From an uncultured Erysipelotrichaceae bacterium (GTDB lineage Bacteria; Bacillota_I; Bacilli_A; Erysipelotrichales; Erysipelotrichaceae): DNA of 12,333 nt. This document shows, in pieces, positions 5,875 to 12,333 of this stretch; the stretch's first letter is position 1; each line of letters opens with the position of its first letter. The position numbers were made by a program, and so were the translations under genes. The DNA lies in assembly GCA_902796465.1 (NCBI GenBank), contig CADBPK010000327.1, forward strand, positions 1-12,333, given 5' to 3'. The notes under the pieces are model-generated. The model was not told the DNA's origin. It saw nothing but the letters and a program-made list of their open reading frames with translations, and made no database searches.

Positions 5875-7377
5875 ATGGCAAAATATTATACGGAACCGAG
5901 TCATACATTCAGCGAATACCTGCTGGTGCCGGGCCTGACAACAAAGGATAATATTCCTTCAAAAGTCAGTCTGAAAACACCGCTTGTGAAGTATCGCAAA
6001 GGCGAGGAACCTCAGCTCACTTTGAATATCCCAATGGTAAGTGCAGTCATGCAGTCGGTATCGGGAGACCGTTTGGGTGTTGCGCTTGCGAAAGAAGGCG
6101 GAATGTCTTTTATTTTCGGATCACAGACGATCGAAGCACAGGCTGCGATGGTATCGAGAGTAAAACACTATAAAGCGGGCTTTGTTATCAGCGATTCCAA
6201 TATTACACCGGAGACGACTCTCCGTGAGATCCTTGAACTTCTGGAAGAAACAGGACACAGCACTATGCCTGTGACTGAAGACGGTTCTTCCAACGGTAAA
6301 CTGCTCGGACTTGTCACATCACGTGACTACCGCGTGACACGTCTTTCACCGGATACAAAAGTGAAGGAATTCATGACGCCGCGTGAACAGCTGGTTGTCG
6401 GAACAGAAGAAGATGATCTGAAAGCCTGCAATGATCTGATCTGGGAGCACAAGCTGAATACACTGCCGATCGTCGATAAGGAAGACCATCTGCAGTATCT
6501 CGTATTCCGGAAAGACTATGATTCCCATAAGGAAAACCCGCTTGAACTGCTGGATGACAAGAAGCGTTTCATGTGCGGCGCAGGCATCAATACAAGAGAT
6601 TATAAAGAAAGAATCCCGGCACTGGTAAAAGCCGGAGTCGACTGTCTGGTCATCGATTCATCCGACGGATATTCCGAATGGCAGGGTGAAACGCTCCGGT
6701 GGGTCAGGGAAAACTACGGCGACAGCGTCAAGATCGGCGCCGGCAACGTCGTTGATGAAGAAGGCTTCCGTTATCTGGCTGACCATGGTGCTGACTTTGT
6801 CAAGATCGGTATCGGCGGCGGATCCATCTGCATCACCCGCGAGACAAAAGGTATCGGACGCGGACAGGCAACTGCAGTCATTGAAGTAGCCAAGGCAAGA
6901 GATGAATATTACAAGGAAACAGGTATCTACGTGCCGATCTGCTCGGACGGCGGCATCGTATATGATTACCACATCACACTGGCACTTGCCATGGGTGCGG
7001 ACTTCGTCATGCTGGGAAGATATTTCTCCAGATTTGAGGAAGCGCCGGGTGAAAAGCTCATGATCAACGGCTCATTCGTCAAGGAGTACTGGGGCGAGGG
7101 CAGCAACCGTGCCAAGAACTGGCAGAGATATGATCTCGGCGGCAAGAGCAAGCTTTCCTTTGAAGAAGGTGTTGACTCCTATGTACCGTATGCCGGCACC
7201 CTGAAGGACAATGTCCAGGTCACGACATACAAGATCCGCTCCACCATGAGCAACTGCGGTGCCCTGAGCATTCCGGAACTGCAGGAAAAGGCGAAGCTGA
7301 CACTTGTATCCGCTACTTCCATCGTGGAAGGCGGCGCGCACGATGTCATCGTGAAAAACAAGGATACAAATCATTAA
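5875..7377 (+). CDS. guaB: IMP dehydrogenase, Tritrichomonas foetus-like type (500 aa)
   Basis: The enzyme oxidises IMP to XMP with NAD+, the committed step of guanine nucleotide synthesis. The TIM barrel is split by two CBS domains (about 102-220). The catalytic loop is [15 protein letters not shown] with Cys319, and the mobile flap carries NWQRYDLGG with the Arg418-Tyr419 dyad, then EGVDSYVPY (431-439). Asp261 (DSSDG) and the CSDGG loop (356-360) contact substrate. Residues that I recall as R241, W269, C319, K310, R418, Y419 and E431 in the T. foetus enzyme (503 aa) occur here at exactly those numbers. The N-terminus MAKYY.EP.HTF.EYLL also resembles it, unlike the usual bacterial GuaB. GMP reductase is excluded by the CBS pair and the RY flap. 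K310/E431 is the combination I associate with low mycophenolate sensitivity. GGAGGG lies 10 bases before the ATG. The gene appears monocistronic and divergent from proS. Confidence 0.97.
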   Translation: MAKYYTEPSHTFSEYLLVPGLTTKDNIPSKVSLKTPLVKYRKGEEPQLTLNIPMVSAVMQSVSGDRLGVALAKEGGMSFIFGSQTIEAQAAMVSRVKHYKAGFVISDSNITPETTLREILELLEETGHSTMPVTEDGSSNGKLLGLVTSRDYRVTRLSPDTKVKEFMTPREQLVVGTEEDDLKACNDLIWEHKLNTLPIVDKEDHLQYLVFRKDYDSHKENPLELLDDKKRFMCGAGINTRDYKERIPALVKAGVDCLVIDSSDGYSEWQGETLRWVRENYGDSVKIGAGNVVDEEGFRYLADHGADFVKIGIGGGSICITRETKGIGRGQATAVIEVAKARDEYYKETGIYVPICSDGGIVYDYHITLALAMGADFVMLGRYFSRFEEAPGEKLMINGSFVKEYWGEGSNRAKNWQRYDLGGKSKLSFEEGVDSYVPYAGTLKDNVQVTTYKIRSTMSNCGALSIPELQEKAKLTLVSATSIVEGGAHDVIVKNKDTNH

Positions 7378-7383
7378 ACATCC

Positions 7384-7409
7384 AAGAGACTCTGCGGAGT
7401 CTCTTTTTT
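7384..7409 (+). terminator. Terminator of guaB
   Basis: AAGAGACTC (7384-7392) pairs with GAGTCTCTT (7397-7405) around a 4-base loop, and Ts run to 7409. It lies only a few bases after the guaB stop codon. Confidence 0.93.
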
Positions 7410-7410
7410 G

Positions 7411-7438
7411 TTCACAGAAGTATTCCGGATGCTATAAT
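7411..7438 (+). promoter_or_regulatory. Promoter of the serine hydrolase gene
   Basis: TTCACA (7411-7416, 5/6) and TATAAT (7433-7438, 6/6) are 16 bases apart, and TGC before the -10 box makes it an extended -10 as well. The -35 box directly abuts the T run of the guaB terminator. Ribosome site GGAG (7451-7454) is 10 bases before the ATG. Confidence 0.7.
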
Positions 7439-7464
7439 CAGCACATAAACGGAGTGAAGATCAT

Positions 7465-9354
7465 ATGGGTTTCAGAAAAAGCATTCTATGTTTTCTGGCT
7501 GCTTCCATAACAGCCGGCGCAGGACTTGCCGGATGTTCGGCAGACAGCCCGCGGAAAGCGGAGAGTACTGAGCTTCCCGCAGCGGAATGGCAGATAGATG
7601 TCACTTTTCCGGACTGGAAAAAAGTCCGCAGTTCCAATACAGCTGCGAACAACCGGATCGGCTTTTTCATGTACGGCGGGCAGGGAACTCTTTATATCAT
7701 GAATCAGGAAAACTGTACGGGTGCCCGGATGTATGTGAATGACCGGGAAGTTGATACGGAGATTCCCGGGGAAGGGGAATGTTACCGCATGGATATCTCC
7801 CCTTATACACAGAACGGGATGAATACGCTCCAGGTCAGCGGCATCACACAGGGAAAACTGCGTGTGTGCATCCCGTATCCCGAAGTGGTCAGAGGAACTC
7901 CCGCGGATGCGGGTTTATCCGGTAAATCACTGGAGCTGATCGACCGGATCATTACGGCAGATATCGGGAACGGGTTTTCCAGCGCCCAGCTTGCGGTCGT
8001 GAAAGACGGCCGGCTGGTATATGAAAAAGCGTGGGGCAATATCAGGACATACGACGAAGAAGGCAATCCGGTAAGCAGTGAAGCGGTCACACCGGATACC
8101 TTGTATGATCTTGCGTCCAATACCAAAATGTACAGTGTCAATTATGCGCTTCAGTATCTGGTGACAGAGGGTAAACTGGACCTGGATACGAAGATCGCGG
8201 ATATCCTCGGCCCTGCCTTCGCGGAGGATACGATCCGGATCGATTATGAAGGGTGTGAACCTGTCGGTCCTGAAATACAGAAAAAATGGAAATCGGAGCT
8301 GACTGTCAGGGATCTTTTGAAACATCAGGGAGGGTTTCCGCCGGGACCGCAGTATTTCAATGACCGCTATGATCACGCATCCCTTTACTTTGATTCTGAC
8401 AGCGGCAATGTGATCTATACAGGTACAGGCGCTGATGAAAAGACAAGGGAAGAGACACTGAAAGCCATTTTTAAAACGCCCCTTATGTATGAACCGGGGA
8501 CGAAAACCGTATACAGCGATGTGGATTATATGGTGCTTTGTTACTGCGTGGAAAAGATCACGGGCATGCGGCTTGATGCTTATCTTCAGAAAACATTCTG
8601 GGAACCGCTCGGTCTGAAACATATCTGCTACAACCCACTCGAAAACGGATTTGAAAAAAAGGACTGCGCTGCGACAGAACTGATGGGAAACACCAGGGCA
8701 GGCAGGCTTCATTATACCGGTATACGGACATATACCCTGCAGGGGGAAGTGCATGATCCGAATGCCTATTACTGCATGGATGGTGTTTCCGGACATGCCG
8801 GTATGTTTTCAAATGCGTCTGATCTGGCAGTACTGGCATCAGTCATGCTGAGCGGCGGGTATGGGGAACACCGGTTTTTCTCGAAAGATGTTATCGCGCA
8901 GTTTACTGCTCCTTCAGACAGCACATCACCGGATTACGGACTGGGATGGTGGCTTGAAGGAGATCATAACTGGGATACATATTTCGGTTCCTGTTCGCCC
9001 GCATCCGCTTTCGGCCATCAGGGATTTACGGGTACGCTCACCATGATCGATCCGGATAACAGCATGGTCATTGTTTTTCTGACAAACAAGATCCATTCTC
9101 CCATGCAGGATAATGATCCCACACTGGGAAAATATAACGGGAATTCCTATACCACGGGTTCCCTTGGGTTCGTGCCCGAAATCCTGGAAATCGGATTGAA
9201 AGGGGATGCGGATCCCGGCAATTACCATGATCTTGTTTCAGACATGGCTGCGGATAAAGCACGGATTCTGGAAGAAAACGGGATCACGGATCCGGAGCAT
9301 CCTGAAATGAAAGCGTACAACGCTCTGTGCAAGGCAGCTGAGGAGATGAAATAG
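7465..9354 (+). CDS. Lipoprotein serine hydrolase of the beta-lactamase/PBP4B (YfeW-like) family (629 aa)
   Basis: The N-terminus is a lipoprotein signal with lipobox L21-A-G-C24, so the enzyme should be anchored outside the membrane. Residues about 40-138 form a beta-rich module (MYVNDREV, YRMDISPYTQNGMNTLQV) resembling a sugar-binding-type beta-sandwich. The rest is a class C beta-lactamase/PBP-fold hydrolase: the SxxK motif S218-N-T-K221 in YDLASNTKM, the second motif Y350-S-D352 in YSDVDYM, and H518-Q-G520 in FGHQGFTGT in place of KTG. LASNTKM, YSDVDY and GHQGFTGT are what I recall of E. coli YfeW (PBP4B) and its relatives. The HxG triad is typical of esterases and D-Ala/D-amino-acid peptidases rather than true beta-lactamases. 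The likely target is cell-wall peptide or an external ester or amide; the actual substrate is unknown. The protein is longer than YfeW (about 430 aa), mainly because of the N-terminal module and a C-terminal extension. Confidence 0.9.
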   Translation: MGFRKSILCFLAASITAGAGLAGCSADSPRKAESTELPAAEWQIDVTFPDWKKVRSSNTAANNRIGFFMYGGQGTLYIMNQENCTGARMYVNDREVDTEIPGEGECYRMDISPYTQNGMNTLQVSGITQGKLRVCIPYPEVVRGTPADAGLSGKSLELIDRIITADIGNGFSSAQLAVVKDGRLVYEKAWGNIRTYDEEGNPVSSEAVTPDTLYDLASNTKMYSVNYALQYLVTEGKLDLDTKIADILGPAFAEDTIRIDYEGCEPVGPEIQKKWKSELTVRDLLKHQGGFPPGPQYFNDRYDHASLYFDSDSGNVIYTGTGADEKTREETLKAIFKTPLMYEPGTKTVYSDVDYMVLCYCVEKITGMRLDAYLQKTFWEPLGLKHICYNPLENGFEKKDCAATELMGNTRAGRLHYTGIRTYTLQGEVHDPNAYYCMDGVSGHAGMFSNASDLAVLASVMLSGGYGEHRFFSKDVIAQFTAPSDSTSPDYGLGWWLEGDHNWDTYFGSCSPASAFGHQGFTGTLTMIDPDNSMVIVFLTNKIHSPMQDNDPTLGKYNGNSYTTGSLGFVPEILEIGLKGDADPGNYHDLVSDMAADKARILEENGITDPEHPEMKAYNALCKAAEEMK

Positions 9355-9387
9355 CGCCTTCTATCTGCTTTGTGAATGCATCAGAAA

Positions 9388-9417
9388 AGACAGCCTTGTA
9401 TGAACACAGGGCTGTCT
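9388..9417. terminator. Bidirectional terminator between the hydrolase and the EIIB-ROK gene
   Basis: AGACAGCCTTGT (9388-9399) and ACAGGGCTGTCT (9406-9417) pair over 12 positions with one G-T wobble and a 6-base loop. The plus-strand tail is GTTATTTTAT; the minus-strand tail is TTTTC. It lies between two converging genes and probably serves both. Confidence 0.8.
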
Positions 9418-9427
9418 GTTATTTTAT

Positions 9428-10858
9428 CTATTTCTTTTTCTTCTCGTAAGCGCTCCAGTCGCTGCTGACCCTGTAGTTTTCAAGCACTTCCAGGCAGTGG
9501 ACCATTGCTCCCGGGAGAATATAACGCTTGACACCGGGGGTGTGTACGATTTCCGGTATATACTGATCGGATATCTTTGCCCGCAGCGCGTCATGGATCT
9601 CCTGCGGATTCGGTGTCAGTTTGCTGTAGAGGACGATCTTTTTCGGGGCGATCGTAGAGATATAGGCAAGCAGGCCTGTTGTCACAAGTTCCAGAACGCC
9701 TTCCGGTGTGAAAGGCTTCCGGTCGAAATCCCGGACGGCTTCGCGGACAATGCAGAAGATCTCCCCGGCACCGTGCATCTTGCCCATCCTCAGTTTCCCG
9801 TCGATGATCACACCGGCGCCTGCACCGGCAGTTCCGTCAGGCTGGAAATAGAAGACCATATCATCTGATGTGTCATTGAGGGCATAGTAGCCGAGCGCCA
9901 TGGCGTTGACATCATTGATGAGGATGGTGGGGATATGGTTGAATCTTTCCTCGATATCCATGGAAATGAACTGGCCCCACATGCCGATGGAAGGATGGTA
10001 CAGCCGCCCGTGATATGTGACGCCGGGCATGGCGATCGAGATCGCATCCAGTTCTTCACCGAGGGACAAAACGTATTCGATGACATCGTAAAGATCCTGC
10101 AGCGAAAAGGACTGTTTCAGTACTTCGCCGTCAAGGTCACGCATACCGTTCACATAGATCCTGTAGCCGATACGGCAGCGTCCGTTATGGTTGACGACCC
10201 CGATGGTCAGGATCCGGTAGGAATTCAGGAACGGTTTGCGCGGATCTGCTTTTTTCTGCTCTTCATCGATCCTGTCAGCGGGCAGGACAGCATCCTGCAC
10301 CATTCTGAGCATCTTGCCGGTCTGATAAGTCGCGAAGACGCCTGTAGGTATCTTCATAACGATCGTATCGCGGAAGATCTGTTTCAGACGGTCATACTGA
10401 AAATGGACCTGCGGCGCGAGAAGGATCACATCATAGTCGAATCCTTTTTCATAGATCCGGTCAAACGAAATTGCTGTAAATTCATAATCCAGACGGAGCG
10501 TTTCGGCCGCGGTGTTGAGCTCGGACGCGAAATAGCTGGATGTCAGGGCGCTTGTGCACGTCAGGAGCACATGGATTCTTTTCTTCTTTTTCAGACTGAG
10601 CAGTGTCTGCCGCATTTCCGCAAAAAGCGAAAGGGCGTGGTCAAGGTCATCCAGACGAAAATGCAGGTAGAAAACATTCTCCTGGTCCTTGGCAGTGATG
10701 ATGGCAAGTTCCACGATATCCTGCGGATAAAACGAGATCTGTCCTTCGGCGTTGTCCGTGATCAGATGGATATTTCCGTTGTTATCTTCCCTGACAACAT
10801 ATTCACCCATACTGCCTGCCTTAATGGTTCTGCGGAAGTCTTGAGCTATCGTTCCCAT
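9428..10858 (-). CDS. Fusion of a PTS EIIB(Lac/Cel)-like domain and a ROK-family domain (476 aa)
   Basis: Residues 1-90 are a domain I do not recognise (beta-rich, then a helix). Residues about 94-190 look like PTS EIIB of the lactose/cellobiose class: strand IHVLLTC with Cys101 at the phosphocysteine position, the Ser/Thr-rich loop TSALTSS, a helix, then DYDVILLAPQVHFQYDRLKQIF, matching the VVLLGPQ block of EIIB-Cel. After a charged linker, residues about 214-460 resemble a ROK sugar-kinase/regulator fold: AMPGV (276-280), INDVNAMALGY (314-324), GTAGAGAGVIIDGKL (342-356) and GAGEI (363-367). The first phosphate loop is degenerate (ITIGVVNHNG-like, no DxGxT), and the ROK zinc motif CxCGxxGCxE is absent. 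No helix-turn-helix is visible. AGGAGG lies 5 bases before the ATG. It could be a PTS-responsive regulator or a degenerate sugar kinase; domain calls are firm to moderate, function is inferred. Confidence 0.8.
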   Translation of the reverse strand: MGTIAQDFRRTIKAGSMGEYVVREDNNGNIHLITDNAEGQISFYPQDIVELAIITAKDQENVFYLHFRLDDLDHALSLFAEMRQTLLSLKKKKRIHVLLTCTSALTSSYFASELNTAAETLRLDYEFTAISFDRIYEKGFDYDVILLAPQVHFQYDRLKQIFRDTIVMKIPTGVFATYQTGKMLRMVQDAVLPADRIDEEQKKADPRKPFLNSYRILTIGVVNHNGRCRIGYRIYVNGMRDLDGEVLKQSFSLQDLYDVIEYVLSLGEELDAISIAMPGVTYHGRLYHPSIGMWGQFISMDIEERFNHIPTILINDVNAMALGYYALNDTSDDMVFYFQPDGTAGAGAGVIIDGKLRMGKMHGAGEIFCIVREAVRDFDRKPFTPEGVLELVTTGLLAYISTIAPKKIVLYSKLTPNPQEIHDALRAKISDQYIPEIVHTPGVKRYILPGAMVHCLEVLENYRVSSDWSAYEKKKK

Positions 10859-10875
10859 ATGCGCCTCCTGTTATT

Positions 10876-10884
10876 ATTCTATCA
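10876..10884 (-). promoter_or_regulatory. Possible extended -10 promoter of the EIIB-ROK gene
   Basis: The minus strand reads TGATAGAAT, matching TGnTATAAT at all but one position. Transcription would begin about 10 bases before the ATG, right at the AGGAGG. No -35 box is evident and the leader would be very short, so this is tentative. Confidence 0.3.
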
Positions 10885-10916
10885 TACATTCAAGGTTATT
10901 CTCCGTTTCGTTGAAG

Positions 10917-10935
10917 TTCGCGAATACATGCATGT
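10917..10935. promoter_or_regulatory. Two adjacent perfect palindromes, candidate operator
   Basis: TTCGCGAA (10917-10924) and ACATGCATGT (10926-10935) are both perfect palindromes, separated by one base. They sit in the middle of the divergent region between the EIIB-ROK gene and the MATE gene, over the -35 area of the MATE promoter. A repressor bound there could affect either gene. No binding factor can be named. Confidence 0.35.
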
Positions 10936-10943
10936 CGGATTTC

Positions 10944-10952
10944 TGATATAAT
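10944..10952 (+). promoter_or_regulatory. Extended -10 promoter of the MATE gene
   Basis: TGATATAAT is a perfect TGnTATAAT element about 25 bases before the ATG at 10977. The -35 region is poor (AATACA-like) and overlaps the palindromes. The leader is short and has only a weak ribosome site (GAAAGAG, 10961-10968 region), in contrast to the strong sites elsewhere in the window. Confidence 0.6.
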
Positions 10953-10976
10953 TTCAATAATGAAAGAGTAAAAACT

Positions 10977-12333
10977 ATGAGTGAAAAGAAAGAACTGATA
11001 CGTGATCTGACCACAGGAAGTGTTCCGAAAACGCTGATCACTTTTGCCATGCCTCTGTTCCTTTCAGGTCTTCTGCAGACGGTTTACAATATGGTCGACA
11101 TGATCGTTGTCGGTAAATTTGTCGGTACAGGAGGTCTTTCCGCAGTTTCCATCGGCGGGGAAGTACTGATGCTGATAACGTTTGTGGCAATGGGATTTTC
11201 CAATGCCGGACAGATCCTGATCTCCCGTTATGTCGGGGAGAACAGACGCGACAAGGTAGGGGAAATGATCGGGACCCTGTTTACACTTCTGTTCAGTGCC
11301 GCTGTCGCGGTCATGATCATTTTCCTGATTACATACAAAGGCATTATCAACTGGCTGAATACGCCGCAGGAGATCTGGGGGATGACCCGCCAGTACTGTG
11401 TGACATGTGTATACGGTGTGATTTTCATCTACGGATACAACCTGGTCTCCGCCATTCTCAGGGGGATGGGTGATTCCAGACATCCATTTCTGTTTATTGC
11501 CATCGCGTCTGTCATCAATGTCATTCTCGACCTGTTGTTCGTAGCTGTTTTCCGGATGGGTCCTTTCGGGGCAGCGCTGGCAACGGTGATCGGCCAGGCG
11601 GTCAGCTTTCTGTTTGCCATCCGTCTGCTCTATAAAAACCGTGAACAGTTCTCATTTGATTTCAAGCCGGAACATTTCCGCATTTATCCCTCTGTCATCC
11701 AGCAGCTGCTTTCCCTGGGTATTCCCATGGTCATCCAGTCTGCCGCGATCACATTTTCCATGCTGTTTGTCAATTCCTATATCAATACATACGGCACGAC
11801 AGCTGTTGCGGTGACCGGGGTGGCGAGAAAACTGGAATCGATGATCACCATCGTTTCCCAGTCGATATCCAGTGCCGGCGGTGCCATGATCGCGCAGGCG
11901 CTCGGTGCCAGGAAGATCGACCGTGTTCCGAAAATCGTTTTCCATGCCCTTTGGATCGTCTTTATTCCGGCATCGGTCATGGCAGTTATCACGCTTTTCA
12001 AACCGGAATGGCTGTTCGGTCTTTTCTCCAGTGACGCTGATGTACTGAAGATGGCGCTGACTTATATCCCCGTTGCCATGGTGCAGTATGCAGGAGCGAC
12101 CTTACGTCCGGCGAATTTTGCTCTGATCAACGGATCCGGCAATTCAAAACTGAATCTGGCAGTCGCGCTGCTTGACGGCATCGTTTGCCGGATCGGCCTG
12201 GCGCTCCTTCTCGGTGTAGTCTTTAACTGGGGCATCCGGGGATTCTGGTACGGTAATGCGCTTTCCGGGCTAGTCCCGTTCTTTATCGGAAGCGTTTATC
12301 TGTTCTCCGGAGCCTGGAAATCCCGGGTATCCG
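10977..12333 (+). CDS. MATE-family multidrug/cation efflux transporter, 3' end beyond the window
   Basis: The frame is open from ATG at 10977 to the right edge and gives 452 residues without a stop, close to the whole of a typical 440-470 residue MATE protein. The N-terminus has the family pattern PKTLITFAMPLFLSGLLQ followed by YNMVDMIVVGKFVG (about residues 37-50). ILRGMGDSRHPF (about 161-172) is the loop seen after helix 4-5 in MATE proteins (xxRGxGDxxxP). A second half follows with LGIPMVIQSAA and a matching INGSGNSKLNL loop (about 385-395), reflecting the internal twofold repeat. About twelve hydrophobic segments are visible. Such proteins export drugs or metabolites in exchange for Na+ or H+; the substrate cannot be read from sequence. 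The gene is divergent from the EIIB-ROK gene. A three-codon frame, ATG AAA GAG TAA, lies just before the start (10960-10971) and is probably incidental. Confidence 0.93.
   Translation, partial: MSEKKELIRDLTTGSVPKTLITFAMPLFLSGLLQTVYNMVDMIVVGKFVGTGGLSAVSIGGEVLMLITFVAMGFSNAGQILISRYVGENRRDKVGEMIGTLFTLLFSAAVAVMIIFLITYKGIINWLNTPQEIWGMTRQYCVTCVYGVIFIYGYNLVSAILRGMGDSRHPFLFIAIASVINVILDLLFVAVFRMGPFGAALATVIGQAVSFLFAIRLLYKNREQFSFDFKPEHFRIYPSVIQQLLSLGIPMVIQSAAITFSMLFVNSYINTYGTTAVAVTGVARKLESMITIVSQSISSAGGAMIAQALGARKIDRVPKIVFHALWIVFIPASVMAVITLFKPEWLFGLFSSDADVLKMALTYIPVAMVQYAGATLRPANFALINGSGNSKLNLAVALLDGIVCRIGLALLLGVVFNWGIRGFWYGNALSGLVPFFIGSVYLFSGAWKSRVS

Noticed and set aside
5875..7377. GMP reductase instead of IMP dehydrogenase
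   Set aside because: Two CBS domains and the Arg418-Tyr419 flap are present, and the length is 500 residues; GMP reductases lack these and are about 350 residues.
7927..8796. Long open frame (289 codons) antisense to the serine hydrolase
   Set aside because: It lies entirely within a gene with clear catalytic motifs, and its product is rich in Phe, His, Arg and Ile without any recognisable domain.
9935..10951. Long open frame (338 codons) antisense to the EIIB-ROK gene
   Set aside because: The minus-strand gene has domain motifs and a strong ribosome site. The plus-strand product shows no family pattern and would run through the divergent promoter region.
10960..10971. Three-codon frame ATG AAA GAG TAA before the MATE gene as a leader peptide
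   Set aside because: It is too short to show any attenuation logic and starts at or before the expected transcription start.
1..12333. CRISPR arrays, tRNA or rRNA genes, insertion sequences, phage genes
   Set aside because: No regular repeat-spacer pattern, RNA gene signature, transposase or phage protein was found on either strand by reading.

Overview
The window is ordinary chromosomal bacterial DNA of roughly balanced base composition. It has strong AGGAGG-type ribosome sites, TGnTATAAT-type promoters and compact hairpin-plus-T terminators. The gene set (a multi-subunit [FeFe] hydrogenase, Gram-positive-style lipoproteins, a PTS-like regulator and a MATE pump) points to an anaerobic, fermentative member of the Bacillota, possibly an Erysipelotrichia-like or clostridial gut organism. 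The lineage is an inference; there is no rRNA or other decisive marker here.

Layout. Bases 1-2490 hold the end of a hydrogenase operon: the C-terminal third of a HydB/NuoF-like subunit, then a complete [FeFe] hydrogenase catalytic subunit HydA, closed by a strong terminator. Next is a lipoprotein (2644-3375) with its own promoter and terminator. On the minus strand lie a small two-helix membrane protein and a YbjQ-family protein that overlap by 20 bases (3494-4019). Upstream of them, also on the minus strand, is prolyl-tRNA synthetase (4073-5770). It is divergent from guaB, IMP dehydrogenase (5875-7377), across a 104-base region. A lipoprotein serine hydrolase of the beta-lactamase/PBP4B type follows (7465-9354). 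A minus-strand gene (9428-10858) encodes an apparent fusion of a PTS EIIB-like domain to a ROK-family domain. It is divergent from a MATE transporter (from 10977) that runs off the right edge.

How the genes fit together. HydB and HydA are subunits of one complex that exchanges electrons between NAD(P)H, ferredoxin and protons. proS and guaB are housekeeping genes (translation; guanine nucleotide synthesis) and appear unrelated apart from sharing a divergent promoter region. The small membrane protein and the YbjQ protein look translationally coupled. The EIIB-ROK protein and the MATE pump share a 118-base region that contains two adjacent perfect palindromes, so a regulatory link is possible but unproven.

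Most notable points: (1) the EIIB-ROK fusion, which lacks a visible DNA-binding domain and the ROK zinc motif; (2) an IMP dehydrogenase whose key residues fall at the same numbers as those I recall for the protozoan Tritrichomonas foetus enzyme; (3) a TSCSP H-cluster motif in HydA that puts Ser where a cubane-ligand Cys would be expected by spacing. I see no CRISPR array, tRNA, rRNA, insertion sequence or prophage gene. I did not find a wholly new multi-gene system; the EIIB-ROK protein with its divergent region is the best candidate for something undescribed.
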